A stretch of DNA of 64,000 nucleotides from HXMU1420-13 sp024742815. GTDB taxonomy: Bacteria; Bacteroidota; Rhodothermia; Balneolales; Balneolaceae. A program made the translations under genes and the position numbers. Below, in pieces: positions 52,569-61,716 of the stretch. The stretch covers positions 169,956 through 233,955 of the forward strand of contig JANSXX010000006.1 in the NCBI GenBank assembly GCA_024742815.1, given 5' to 3'. Numbering within the stretch: position 1 is the stretch's first letter; each line of letters begins with the position of its first letter. Below the pieces are notes generated by a model, which was not told the DNA's origin, did no database searches, and saw only the letters and a program-made list of their open reading frames with translations.

Positions 52569-54845
52569 ATGAAAGCGACCGATCAAAACACAACTCTTCC
52601 GTTCTTAAACGATGAAACACCTTACGAGTATCGTGGGTTTACTTCGGGTATATGGAATAACGAAATTGAAGTAAGAGATTTCATCCAAAAAAATTACACA
52701 CCTTATGAAGGTGATGCTTCTTTTCTAAGTACACCTACCGACACTACCAAATTACTTTGGCAACAAGTGTTAAACTTGATGGTTAAGGAGCAAAAAGAAG
52801 GGGTAATCGATGCCGATTCCGAATTGGTATCTTCTATTGTTTCTCACGGTCCTGGTTATATCGATGAAGAATTAGAGCGAGTAGTAGGTTTGCAAACCGA
52901 TGCTCCATTAAAACGTTCTATGATGCCTTTTGGTGGCGTTAGAATGGCACAAAAAGCATTAGAAAGCAATGGATTTAGCTTCTCTGACAAAACCAAAGAA
53001 GCTTTCGCAGCCATTAGAAAAACTCATAACGATGGCGTATTTGATGCCTATACCGAAGAAATTAGAAAGGCACGTTCATCAGGTATCGTAACCGGTTTAC
53101 CAGATGCTTATGCTCGTGGACGAATTATCGGTGATTATCGTCGTGTAGCATTGTATGGAATGGATCGACTGATAGAAGATAAAATTGAGCAATTAAATTC
53201 GCTTGAGCTAACGAATCTATCTGAGGAAACTATTCGTCTCCGCGAAGAAATGAACGAACAAATTCGCTCGCTTAAAGAGCTTAAAGAAATGGCTGCAAGC
53301 TACGGCTTCGACATTTCTAAACCTGCTACTAATGCTACCGAAGCGGTGCAATGGACCTATTTCGGATATCTAGCCGCTGTTAAAGAGCAAAATGGTGCAG
53401 CAATGTCGTTCGGACGAGTTTCGACCTTCTTGGATATTTATATCCAGCGTGATCTTGAAGAGGGTACGCTTACTGAAGATACTGCCCAGGAACTTATCGA
53501 TCATTTGGTAATGAAGCTTCGTATGGTACGCTTTATGCGTCCACCAGAGTATGATGCACTTTTCTCTGGCGATCCAACTTGGGTTACCGAAGTAATTGGT
53601 GGTATGGGCGTAGATGGACGTACCATGGTTTCTAAAACTTCTTTTAGATTCTTGCAGACCTTACACAACTTAGGACCTGCTCCTGAGCCGAACCTAACCG
53701 TGTTGTGGTCACAAAATTTACCCGAAGGCTTTAAAGATTTCTGTGTAAAAACATCCATCGAGACTTCTTCTTTGCAGTACGAGAACGACGATATGATGCG
53801 CTCTTATTGGGGCGACGATTACGGAATCGCATGCTGTGTATCAGCAATGAAAATCGGAAAGCAGATGCAGTTCTTTGGTGCACGTGCAAACCTCGCTAAA
53901 ACTTTACTATATGCTATTAATGGCGGTAAAGATGAGATTTCGGGCGAACAAATTGGACCGGAATTTGCACCTATCAATAGTGAGTTTCTGACTTATGAAG
54001 AGTTGATGCCAAAATTCGATACTATGATGGATTGGCTGGCTGCAACTTACATGAATGCATTGAATGTAATTCACTTTATGCACGACAAGTATTATTACGA
54101 GCGACTAGAAATGGCACTTCATGATCGTGATGTATTCAGAACGATGGCATGTGGAATCGCTGGTTTGTCTGTGGTTGCAGATTCACTTAGTGCGGTAAAA
54201 TTTGCGAAAGTTCGCATCCTTCGTGATGATCGCGGTCTTGCAACTGACTTCGAAACCGAAGGGGAATTCCCTGTATTCGGAAACGATGACGATCGTGTGG
54301 ATGACATTGCCAGAGATCTTGTTAAAATCTTTATGAACAAGCTTAAAAAGCAGCCTTCATATAGAAATTCAGTTCCAACTCAATCGATCCTAACCATTAC
54401 TTCAAATGTTGTGTATGGTAACAAAACCGGAAACACACCGGATGGACGTAAGAAAGGCGAACCATTCGGTCCGGGAGCAAACCCAATGCACGGTCGTGAT
54501 AAAAATGGTGCAGTTGCAAGTATGCGTTCGGTTGCAAAACTGCCTTATGAGTATGCACAGGATGGTATTTCTTACACATTCTCAATCGTACCTGGCGCTT
54601 TAGGTCGCACCGAAGACGATCGTAAAGAGAATATGATCAATCTGTTGGATGGATACTTTGCTGAAGGAGGTCACCACATTAATGTAAACGTTTTCAATCG
54701 TGAAACTTTGATTGATGCCATGGATCACCCTGAAAAATATCCACAGCTAACTGTACGTGTATCAGGCTATGCGGTAAACTTCAATAAGTTAACCAAAGAG
54801 CAGCAAATGGATGTGATTTCAAGAACATTCCATGAGAGAAATTGA
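52569..54845 (+). CDS. pflB: Formate C-acetyltransferase (pyruvate formate-lyase)
   Basis: A 758-residue glycyl-radical enzyme that splits pyruvate with CoA into acetyl-CoA and formate. The catalytic cysteine pair is C422-C423 in DDYGIACCVSAMKIG, and the glycyl radical site is G733 in TVRVSGYAVNF, closely matching the spacing of the Escherichia coli enzyme (C418-C419, G734). Substrate-site stretches such as GRIIGDYRRVALYGMD and GARANLAKTLLYAINGG are present. It is oxygen-sensitive when activated, so it points to life in low oxygen. Its activase follows after a terminator-like hairpin. Confidence 0.97.
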   Translation: MKATDQNTTLPFLNDETPYEYRGFTSGIWNNEIEVRDFIQKNYTPYEGDASFLSTPTDTTKLLWQQVLNLMVKEQKEGVIDADSELVSSIVSHGPGYIDEELERVVGLQTDAPLKRSMMPFGGVRMAQKALESNGFSFSDKTKEAFAAIRKTHNDGVFDAYTEEIRKARSSGIVTGLPDAYARGRIIGDYRRVALYGMDRLIEDKIEQLNSLELTNLSEETIRLREEMNEQIRSLKELKEMAASYGFDISKPATNATEAVQWTYFGYLAAVKEQNGAAMSFGRVSTFLDIYIQRDLEEGTLTEDTAQELIDHLVMKLRMVRFMRPPEYDALFSGDPTWVTEVIGGMGVDGRTMVSKTSFRFLQTLHNLGPAPEPNLTVLWSQNLPEGFKDFCVKTSIETSSLQYENDDMMRSYWGDDYGIACCVSAMKIGKQMQFFGARANLAKTLLYAINGGKDEISGEQIGPEFAPINSEFLTYEELMPKFDTMMDWLAATYMNALNVIHFMHDKYYYERLEMALHDRDVFRTMACGIAGLSVVADSLSAVKFAKVRILRDDRGLATDFETEGEFPVFGNDDDRVDDIARDLVKIFMNKLKKQPSYRNSVPTQSILTITSNVVYGNKTGNTPDGRKKGEPFGPGANPMHGRDKNGAVASMRSVAKLPYEYAQDGISYTFSIVPGALGRTEDDRKENMINLLDGYFAEGGHHINVNVFNRETLIDAMDHPEKYPQLTVRVSGYAVNFNKLTKEQQMDVISRTFHERN

Positions 54846-54887
54846 TGAGTTTATCTAATCATAGATGACTTCTTAGTGATGATAAAA

Positions 54888-54925
54888 GGGGGTACTTGCC
54901 CGGTAAGCAGTACTCCCGTTTTTTT
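54888..54925 (+). terminator. Hairpin with T-run between pflB and pflA
   Basis: GGGGGTACT (54888-54896) pairs with AGTACTCCC (54909-54917) with one wobble, followed by GTTTTTTT. It would end most pflB messages and let a fraction read into pflA, setting a low activase:enzyme ratio. Confidence 0.8.
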
Positions 54926-54944
54926 AGAGAATAGAGGTGAAAAA

Positions 54945-55682
54945 ATGGAAAATGTAACCGGATATCTACACTCGGTTGAAACAGCGGGCACCGTTGATGG
55001 CCCCGGTATTCGCCGTATTCTTTTCCTTAATGGATGTCCGCTAAAATGTGTGTATTGCCATAATCCGGATACCAGAAAATTTAAACAGGGCATCAAAACA
55101 GACGCCTTTTCGGAACTTCGCACCATCGCCAAACAAAAAGAGATGCTACTCTCTATGAAAGGAGGCGTAACTCTTTCTGGAGGTGAACCACTTTCACAAC
55201 CCGATTTTGTGAAAGCAGTTTTTGAAGGGTGCAAATTGATGGGAATTCATACCGCCTTAGATACGTCAGGGTTTGTTGGTCACCGCGCCGATGATGAATT
55301 ACTTTCCTTCACTGATTTGGTGTTGCTCGACATCAAACACTTTGATCCTGAAGGGTACAAACGTGTAACAGGCGTTGATTTACAGCCTACCTTAGATTTT
55401 GCAAAACGACTCGCCAAACTCAATAAACCGATTTGGTTACGCTTTGTGCTGGTTCCGGGCTACACCGACGATATGCAAGCCATCAAAAAAATGGCCAAAT
55501 TCGCGAAAAACCTTGGAAATGTTGAGAGGGTAGAAGTGCTTCCTTTCCACAAAATGGGCGAATACAAATGGGAAGCCATGGACGAGATGGACTACGAATT
55601 GTTCGATACAGATGAACCAACTGCTGAACTACTCGATCATGTCAAAAGTATCTTTAAGAACGAAGGGTTAACCGTTTATTAA
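54945..55682 (+). CDS. pflA: Pyruvate formate-lyase activating enzyme
   Basis: A 245-residue radical SAM enzyme that makes the glycyl radical on PflB. The CxxxCxxC iron-sulphur motif is CPLKCVYCHNPDT, followed by GGVTLSGGEPLSQPDFV. The start at ATG 54945 (MENVTGYLHSVETAGTVDGPG) is preferred over an earlier in-frame codon at 54876 because a GAGGTG site precedes it and the longer version would translate the terminator. Confidence 0.95.
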   Translation: MENVTGYLHSVETAGTVDGPGIRRILFLNGCPLKCVYCHNPDTRKFKQGIKTDAFSELRTIAKQKEMLLSMKGGVTLSGGEPLSQPDFVKAVFEGCKLMGIHTALDTSGFVGHRADDELLSFTDLVLLDIKHFDPEGYKRVTGVDLQPTLDFAKRLAKLNKPIWLRFVLVPGYTDDMQAIKKMAKFAKNLGNVERVEVLPFHKMGEYKWEAMDEMDYELFDTDEPTAELLDHVKSIFKNEGLTVY

Positions 55683-55984
55683 ATGATTTCTTTTAAATGA
55701 TATTAATAACGAAATCACTAACGGTTATTTTGTTTTTCTAGCACTATGAATTGAAATGTAATCAATTAGGTTCAGGGATAAGTCCACCCAGAATCAGTTA
55801 GAATTAGAGCAGAGTATCTTTAGAAAACCAACCAGTAGAACTTTCAAGCCTACACTAATTAAATAGTTCACAGTTCGAATAAAGATCGTCATCAATTCAT
55901 TCATTAAAGGAATCAGACTTTCATTTAATGGTAAAAAAAGTCAACTTTGGACGTACGAATTTTAATACTCACCTCATCCAAATT
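55683..55984 (+). other. 302-base gap before korA
   Basis: No gene, repeat or clear hairpin is seen. A near-consensus -7 box TATCTTTA (one mismatch) lies at 55815-55822, well upstream of the korA start. The frame open from 55928 adds 19 unsupported codons to korA. Confidence 0.4.
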
Positions 55985-57850
55985 ATGAGTACAAAAGACC
56001 AAATTCGCGAGGACGTTACCATACGTTTTGCAGGTGACTCCGGCGATGGCATGCAGCTAACAGGCTCTCTGTTCACCAATACTACTGCACTTTTAGGAAA
56101 TGATTTAAGAACGCTACCGGAATTTCCGGCTGAGATCCGGGCTCCGCAAGGTACAGTTCCTGGAGTATCATCCTTTCAATTACAGTTTGGTAGCCGAGAG
56201 ATTTTGACACCCGGAGATGAATGCGACGCACTTGTTGTTATGAACTCCGCGGCTCTCAAAGCAAATTTATCACTGCTGAAGAAAGGCGGCACCATCATTG
56301 CAAATACCGCCGGTTTCGATAAGAAAAATCTTAGCTTAGCCAAATACCCCGATGGAGTAAATCCGTTGGAAGATGGATCGTTGAGTGAGTACGAAGTCAT
56401 AAAAATTGATGTAAGTAAGTTGGTGAAAGAAGCCTTATCAGATACTGATCTAGGCTTTAAAGACATCGAGCGGTCCAAAAACATGTTTGTGCTAGGTTTG
56501 TTGTACTGGATGTACAATCGACCATTGGATTCTACGATCGATTTTTTGCAGCAAAAATTTGGAAAAAAGAAACCGGAGATTGCTGCGGCAAATATCAATG
56601 TACTAAAGGCGGGCTTTTTCTACGGCGAAACGGTTGAATTATTTAATTCCAGGGTAACTGTTAAGCAAGCTGAGTTACAGCCCGGTGAATATCGTAATAT
56701 TACCGGTAATGAAGCTCTTGTGTTAGGATTGGTTGCCGCTGCCCGAAAATCAAATATGCCTTTGTTTTTTGGAAGCTATCCAATTACACCGGCATCGGAT
56801 GTACTGCACGGCTTAGCGGCTCATAAAAAATTCGGAATTACCACATTTCAGGCAGAAGATGAAATAGCTGCAGTCTCTTCAGCCATTGGAGCTTCTTTTG
56901 GCGGAAGTATAGGCGTTACGAGTTCATCAGGTCCGGGAATTGCGCTAAAAGGCGAAGCCATTGGTTTAGCTGTAATGCTTGAGTTACCTCTTATTGTGTT
57001 GAATGTGCAACGTGCAGGTCCGTCTACCGGAATGCCTACCAAAACTGAGCAAGCAGATTTAATGCAGGCGGTGTATGGACGAAATGGAGAAAGTCCATTA
57101 GTAGTACTAGCTCCTAAATCCCCCGCAGATTGTTTCGAAATGGCATTTGAAGCTGTTCGGATTTCACTGGAACACATGATTCCGGTTATGTTTTTATCGG
57201 ATGGATATATCGCCAATGGTTCTGAGCCTTGGAAGTTCCCAAAATCAGATGATTTAGCTGAAATAAACGTTGCTTTCGAAGAACCACGTTCAAACGACGA
57301 TTCCGTACCATTTATGCCGTATTCAAGAGATGAACGTTTAGTTCGAAAATGGGCGATTCCCGGCACAGAAGGAATTGAGCATCGCGTTGGTGGACTAGAA
57401 AAAGAAGATGGAACCGGAAATGTTTCTTACGATCCGGATAATCATCAAAAGATGACGAATATTCGTCGCCAAAAGCGTGATAATGTGGCGTTCAATATTC
57501 CTGAGCAGTCCATCGATCAAGGAGCAACCTCAGGCGATACGTTAGTATTGGGATGGGGAGGAACCTATGGTTCTATTCGTACGGTAGTACATCAACTCAG
57601 AAAAGAAGGCCATGATATATCCCACGCTCATTTACGATATATCAATCCTTTCCCAAAGAATTTTGAATCTCTTTTGAAAGGGTTCGATAGAGTGATAGTG
57701 CCAGAAATCAATGATGGTCAACTTATGCGACTGATTCGATCGGAGTTTAATATTCCCGCAATTCCCATCAACAAGGTGAAAGGTCGCCCGTTTGGAGTGG
57801 CAGAACTCAAAGAAGCAATAGAATCAAAACTTGCTGCAGAAATATTATAG
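55985..57850 (+). CDS. korA: 2-oxoacid:acceptor (ferredoxin) oxidoreductase, alpha subunit (gamma-alpha fusion)
   Basis: A 621-residue subunit from the ATG at 55985 (MSTKDQIREDVTIRFAGDSG). The first 190 residues are the gamma domain (GDSGDGMQLTGSLF), followed by the pyrimidine-binding alpha domain (FFGSYPITPASDVLHGLA, QAEDEIAAVSSAIGASFGG, SSGPGIALKGEAIGLAV) and the transketolase C-terminal-like part. It works with the beta subunit to oxidise a 2-oxoacid, probably 2-oxoglutarate, to the acyl-CoA with reduced ferredoxin. Substrate by family resemblance only. Confidence 0.92.
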   Translation: MSTKDQIREDVTIRFAGDSGDGMQLTGSLFTNTTALLGNDLRTLPEFPAEIRAPQGTVPGVSSFQLQFGSREILTPGDECDALVVMNSAALKANLSLLKKGGTIIANTAGFDKKNLSLAKYPDGVNPLEDGSLSEYEVIKIDVSKLVKEALSDTDLGFKDIERSKNMFVLGLLYWMYNRPLDSTIDFLQQKFGKKKPEIAAANINVLKAGFFYGETVELFNSRVTVKQAELQPGEYRNITGNEALVLGLVAAARKSNMPLFFGSYPITPASDVLHGLAAHKKFGITTFQAEDEIAAVSSAIGASFGGSIGVTSSSGPGIALKGEAIGLAVMLELPLIVLNVQRAGPSTGMPTKTEQADLMQAVYGRNGESPLVVLAPKSPADCFEMAFEAVRISLEHMIPVMFLSDGYIANGSEPWKFPKSDDLAEINVAFEEPRSNDDSVPFMPYSRDERLVRKWAIPGTEGIEHRVGGLEKEDGTGNVSYDPDNHQKMTNIRRQKRDNVAFNIPEQSIDQGATSGDTLVLGWGGTYGSIRTVVHQLRKEGHDISHAHLRYINPFPKNFESLLKGFDRVIVPEINDGQLMRLIRSEFNIPAIPINKVKGRPFGVAELKEAIESKLAAEIL

Positions 57851-57859
57851 AGTAACATT

Positions 57860-58942
57860 ATGGTAGAGACATTAATCGACAATTTTATAAAAGAGCACGA
57901 AGCCGATTTAAATACGCTTCCAAAATACAGCGGCAAAGATTTTTCTTCCGATCAGGATGTGCGTTGGTGTCCGGGATGTGGCGATTATACTATTCTTAAG
58001 CAAGTACAAAACGCAATGCCGGAATTAGGCTTAGCCAAAAAAGACATCGTATTTATTTCCGGTATTGGCTGTTCATCTCGCTTTCCATATTACATGGATA
58101 CTTTTGGAATGCATTCCATTCATGGTCGAGCCCCGGCTATTGCAACAGGGCTAAAAGTATCACGACCTGATTTATCGGTTTGGATTATTACCGGTGATGG
58201 AGATTCTTTGTCGATAGGAGCCAATCACTTCGTACAGTTGCTTCGCCGAAATGTAAATGTGAATCTTTTGCTATTCAATAATCAGATATACGGTTTAACG
58301 AAAGGGCAATACTCACCGGCTTCACCAACAGGATCGGTAACTAAATCAACGCCTTATGGTAGTATAGATCATCCGTTTAACCCGCTTGCACTTAGTTTGG
58401 GAGCCGATGGCACTTTTGTTGCTCGTGCTATGGACCGCGATCCAAAGCATTTGAAAGAGATGATTTTGCGCTCTCATCAACATAAAGGCACATCTATGCT
58501 CGAAATCTACCAAAATTGCATTGTGTTTAACGATGCGGCCTTCGAGCTTTTTACGGATAAGAAATCACGTCCACAGGAAGCCATTTATCTGGAACATGGA
58601 CAGCCGTTGGTTTTTGGGAAAGACAAGAACAAGGGAGTCCGACTTGAAGGTTTTACTCCTGAAGTAGTGGAGCTTGGAGATAATTTCAGCAAAGATGATT
58701 TGTGGGTTCATGATGAAAACGACAAAGTGAAAGCCTACATTTTGTCCAGATTCTTTGATCAGCCACAAACCGATGGGGAAGGAGCTTTAAAATTCCCACG
58801 CCCATTTGGTGTACTATATGCGGATGACCGCCCGACCTATGATGAAGGTGTAAATGCACAGGTAGAATATGCCAAAGTGCACCATGGTGATGCTGATTTG
58901 GATGAACTTCTTAGAGGAAAAGAAACCTGGGTGGTGAAGTAG
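57860..58942 (+). CDS. korB: 2-oxoacid:ferredoxin oxidoreductase, beta subunit
   Basis: A 360-residue thiamine-diphosphate subunit. RWCPGCGDYTIL and SGIGCSSRFPYYMDTFGMHS are the cofactor/iron-sulphur cysteines, and ITGDGDSLSIGANHFVQLLR with FNNQIYGLTKGQYSP is the diphosphate-binding motif. It starts 9 bases after korA, so the two are one transcript. A decayed copy of its last 15 codons lies about 700 bases downstream, next to a toxin-antitoxin pair. Confidence 0.94.
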   Translation: MVETLIDNFIKEHEADLNTLPKYSGKDFSSDQDVRWCPGCGDYTILKQVQNAMPELGLAKKDIVFISGIGCSSRFPYYMDTFGMHSIHGRAPAIATGLKVSRPDLSVWIITGDGDSLSIGANHFVQLLRRNVNVNLLLFNNQIYGLTKGQYSPASPTGSVTKSTPYGSIDHPFNPLALSLGADGTFVARAMDRDPKHLKEMILRSHQHKGTSMLEIYQNCIVFNDAAFELFTDKKSRPQEAIYLEHGQPLVFGKDKNKGVRLEGFTPEVVELGDNFSKDDLWVHDENDKVKAYILSRFFDQPQTDGEGALKFPRPFGVLYADDRPTYDEGVNAQVEYAKVHHGDADLDELLRGKETWVVK

Positions 58943-59021
58943 TAGTGTGGAATAGGGATTGAGGAATTATAGATAGATTTCTTTAACAAATCGATATTAT
59001 TAATTGTTGAATATCAATTAC

Positions 59022-59319
59022 TTATTTCTCCATCCAGTAGAAAGGTCTTCTTCTAGTACGTCCAACGGCTAGACAAAGTATCAAATCAGGTTCAATCAAA
59101 TTAAATACGATGTAATGAGGGAATTTATCTAGCAGTATTTTTTCTAGATATTTCTTCGATAACAGGTGATGATTCAGGAAAATGACAGATTTCATCAATT
59201 ACTTGATCAAAATCTTGGATAAATCTTTCTCTTAAATCTGGATCAATGTTGGCATAGGATTCAAATGTTTTCCAAAAGTCAGTCTCGGCTTCAGATTCTA
59301 ATACAAATCGCCAAGCCAT
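59022..59319 (-). pseudogene. ParE/RelE-type toxin gene, frameshifted
   Basis: The first 64 codons (MAWRFVLESEAETDFWKTF...FPESSPVIEEISRK) have the ParE/RelE helix pattern. They run into a stop, but shifting by one base at an A6 run near 59138-59143 restores a normal toxin C-terminus (LLDKFPHYIVFNLIEPDLI, then LAVGRTRRRPFYW) ending at 59022. One extra A relative to the intact gene explains it. The gene starts one base after the antitoxin stop. It may be dead, a sequencing error, or a slippage-expressed toxin. Confidence 0.78.
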
Positions 59320-59320
59320 T

Positions 59321-59551
59321 TTAGCTTTTCAAACGATTTTCAGCCTCTTTTTTAACTGCAGTCCATGATCTTGAAGATGATTCACCTGCTAAATACTTTT
59401 GCTTTCTTTCCCGAACTACGCTCATCCATTCATCCTCAAACAACACACTTGAGTTATCGAGACTTTCAAGTAGTGTTTTTGCTAACTCAGCTCGTTCGTT
59501 TTCACTTAGTTGAAGCGCAGTAATTTTAAAAGTATTAAAATCTGTTTTCAT
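59321..59551 (-). CDS. Addiction-module antitoxin (RelB-like, TIGR02574 type)
   Basis: A 76-residue protein with FKITALQLSENERAELAKTL near the N-terminus and DEWMSVVRERKQKYLAGESS, matching the putative addiction-module component family of antitoxins that pair with ParE-type toxins. The C-terminal basic helix would cover the toxin. It is directly followed by the toxin gene on the same strand. Confidence 0.82.
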   Translation of the reverse strand: MKTDFNTFKITALQLSENERAELAKTLLESLDNSSVLFEDEWMSVVRERKQKYLAGESSSRSWTAVKKEAENRLKS

Positions 59552-59562
59552 AACGTCATAAA

Positions 59563-59607
59563 CTAAACAACTTCCGGTAAATGCTCAAACTTGAAAGACT
59601 TGAATGC
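59563..59607 (-). pseudogene. Decayed copy of the bioB 3' end
   Basis: These 45 bases align without gaps with the true bioB 3' end (59733-59777), with about 32 matches. The encoded end reads AFKSFKFEHLPEVV then stop, against AYKDAKPEHVPEVV in BioB. Confidence 0.72.
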
Positions 59608-59643
59608 TTGATTCAAGGAAAAGAAACTTGGGTAGTGAAATAG
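59599..59643 (+). pseudogene. Decayed copy of the korB 3' end
   Basis: The last 27 bases (59617-59643) match korB 58916-58942 at 24 of 27 positions and encode GKETWVVK then stop in the same frame. The preceding codons (LECLIQ against LDELLR) also fit. It begins where the bioB-like remnant ends, so the two are fused back to back. Confidence 0.78.
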
Positions 59644-59732
59644 GAATGATGTTTGAGTTAAAACTGACCACTCAAAACTCAAAACTCAGCACTTTCAATC
59701 AACGAAGCTCTTTGCGTAGTTGATCAAAACTA

Positions 59733-60728
59733 TCAAACAACTTCCGGTACATGCTCAGGCTTAGCATCTTTGTAAGCAGGACGTGGTTTTAGACCGAACA
59801 GCTCAAACATGTGCATGTCTTCATCCAGCTCGTTGTTGTCGGTTGTTAGTAACTTTTCGCCTGTAAAGATGGAATTTGCACCGGCCATAAAGCAAAGGGC
59901 TTGTTCCTCGAAGGTCATGCGAACACGACCGGCAGAAAGTCGAACCATCGACTCTGGCATTAAAATTCTAGCAGTAGCAATCATACGCGCCATATCCCAG
60001 CTTGGAACTTTTGGTTGGTTCTCCATTGGTGTGCCTTCAACTGCGATCAAAGCATTCACAGGAACCGATTCTGGGTGAGTTTCAAGATTCGATAGCGTAT
60101 AGAGTAAACCAATGCGGTCTTCATGTGTTTCGCCCATCCCAATAATCCCGCCAGAGCACACCGAAATATTGTTATCCTGTACTTTTTTGATCGTATCTAA
60201 ACGATCATCGTAGGTACGTGTGGTGATGATTTTTTTATAGAAATCTTCACTCGAATCAAGATTGTGATTGTAGGCATACAAACCGGCTTCCTTTAATTTA
60301 GCGGCTTGTTCATCGGTTAACATTCCTAACGTTGCGCAAACTTCCAATCCTAAATCGGCAACTTCCGAAACAACATCCAATACCTGGTCAAAATCTTTAT
60401 TTTGTCGCGCGCTACGCCATGCTGCTCCCATACAGAATCGCGTAGATCCGGCTGCTTTAGCTCGCTCAGCAGAGGCCAGAATCATTTCTTTAGGCATTAA
60501 TTTTTGGCTATCTACACCTGTGTTATAACGTGCTGATTGCGGGCAGTATGAGCAATCTTCCGAGCATCCACCGGTTTTAATCGACAATAGCGTGCATACT
60601 TGAACTTCCCCTGTTTCATGAAATTCGCGATGCACGGTAGCAGCGCGGTATATCAATTCCATTAATGGAGTGTGGTAAATTTCGCTAATCTCTTCTTTGG
60701 TCCAATTATGACGAATATCTGCTGACAT
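59733..60728 (-). CDS. bioB: Biotin synthase
   Basis: A 331-residue radical SAM enzyme that inserts sulphur into dethiobiotin. The CxxxCxxC motif is CSEDCSYCPQS near residue 53, followed by CMGAAWRSARQN, YNHNLDSSEDFY, SGGIIGMGET and RLSAGRVRMT with the 2Fe-2S ligands. Length is usual. No other biotin gene is nearby. The 3' end faces korB. Confidence 0.95.
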   Translation of the reverse strand: MSADIRHNWTKEEISEIYHTPLMELIYRAATVHREFHETGEVQVCTLLSIKTGGCSEDCSYCPQSARYNTGVDSQKLMPKEMILASAERAKAAGSTRFCMGAAWRSARQNKDFDQVLDVVSEVADLGLEVCATLGMLTDEQAAKLKEAGLYAYNHNLDSSEDFYKKIITTRTYDDRLDTIKKVQDNNISVCSGGIIGMGETHEDRIGLLYTLSNLETHPESVPVNALIAVEGTPMENQPKVPSWDMARMIATARILMPESMVRLSAGRVRMTFEEQALCFMAGANSIFTGEKLLTTDNNELDEDMHMFELFGLKPRPAYKDAKPEHVPEVV

Positions 60729-60852
60729 AAAAACTAATATTGATGCTTAAATTTTTGTGAAAGTAAGGTGAATACAGGCAAATGCCAATATCATTCTATT
60801 GATTCAGTTACTTGCTTTCGATAATATCCACGGTCAATATTAATTAACGGGT

Positions 60853-61716
60853 ATAATCATCGAAACTAGAAGGGATTTTCTAAAGAAAGCAGCCTATTTG
60901 ACGGCTGGAGCTGCGAGTTTACCGGTACTTGGAGCTGCTTGTTCATCGTCAGAGCAAACTGTAGAAAAAGAAATTGGAGTTCAACTATGGTCGGTTAGGA
61001 ATCAATTAGAAGCTGATTTCGAAAAAACTATTGGCGAAATAGCGGCCATTGGGTTTGATCATGTGGAAGCCTTTGGATTGAGCAATTCGGGTATTTTTCC
61101 GGGCTTAATAACTCCGAATCAATACGAGCATGTTGTGAAATCGGCCGGTATGCGAATTGCATCGTGCCATAGTAGCTATTTTACCCCCGAAGATGCGCCT
61201 ACTATTATTGAAGCCGCTAAGCGTTTAGAAACCGATTGGGTGGTAATTGCCTGGTTGGCTGAAGAGCAACGGACAGGCTATTATCAGCATGCCGAAAATA
61301 TGAATAAAATCGGTGAGCAGTTTAAGGCAGCCGGAATCGGATTTGGATATCACAATCACGAATTCGAGTTTTTTGAAACAGAAGAAGGAGAGATTCCTCT
61401 TGAAATCATGATTGAAAATACCGACCCGGATTTAGTGCATTTTCAAGCTGATTTGTATTGGATAAAAAAAGCCGGAGTAGACCCTCTTGGATTTGTAAAA
61501 AAATACCCTGGTAGATTTTGTTCATATCATGTGAAGGATGCAGATATAAATTTAGATCAAACAACGGTAGGTGAAGGCATCATTGATTTTGAATCCATTT
61601 TAAAGGAGAACAAAACAACAGGTATACAATATGTATTTGTTGAAGATGAACGCACTGATAGCCCAATTGAAAATGTAAAAAATGGGTATAATCACCTTAA
61701 AAGTCTTAATTATTGA
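60853..61716 (+). CDS. Sugar phosphate isomerase/epimerase-like protein with Tat lipoprotein signal; start codon not canonical
   Basis: A TIM-barrel protein of the xylose-isomerase-like/AP endonuclease 2 family: IGVQLWSVRNQLEADF, GYHNHEFEFFE and HVKDADINLDQ carry the metal and substrate residues. In frame upstream of the TTG at 60898 lies ETRRDFLKKAAYLTAG, a twin-arginine signal, then LGAAC, a plausible lipobox. There is no ATG, GTG or TTG before the twin arginines after the stop at 60841, so the start may be ATA 60853 or a lost ATG. The true coordinates of the start are uncertain. Confidence 0.82.
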   Translation: MIIETRRDFLKKAAYLTAGAASLPVLGAACSSSEQTVEKEIGVQLWSVRNQLEADFEKTIGEIAAIGFDHVEAFGLSNSGIFPGLITPNQYEHVVKSAGMRIASCHSSYFTPEDAPTIIEAAKRLETDWVVIAWLAEEQRTGYYQHAENMNKIGEQFKAAGIGFGYHNHEFEFFETEEGEIPLEIMIENTDPDLVHFQADLYWIKKAGVDPLGFVKKYPGRFCSYHVKDADINLDQTTVGEGIIDFESILKENKTTGIQYVFVEDERTDSPIENVKNGYNHLKSLNY

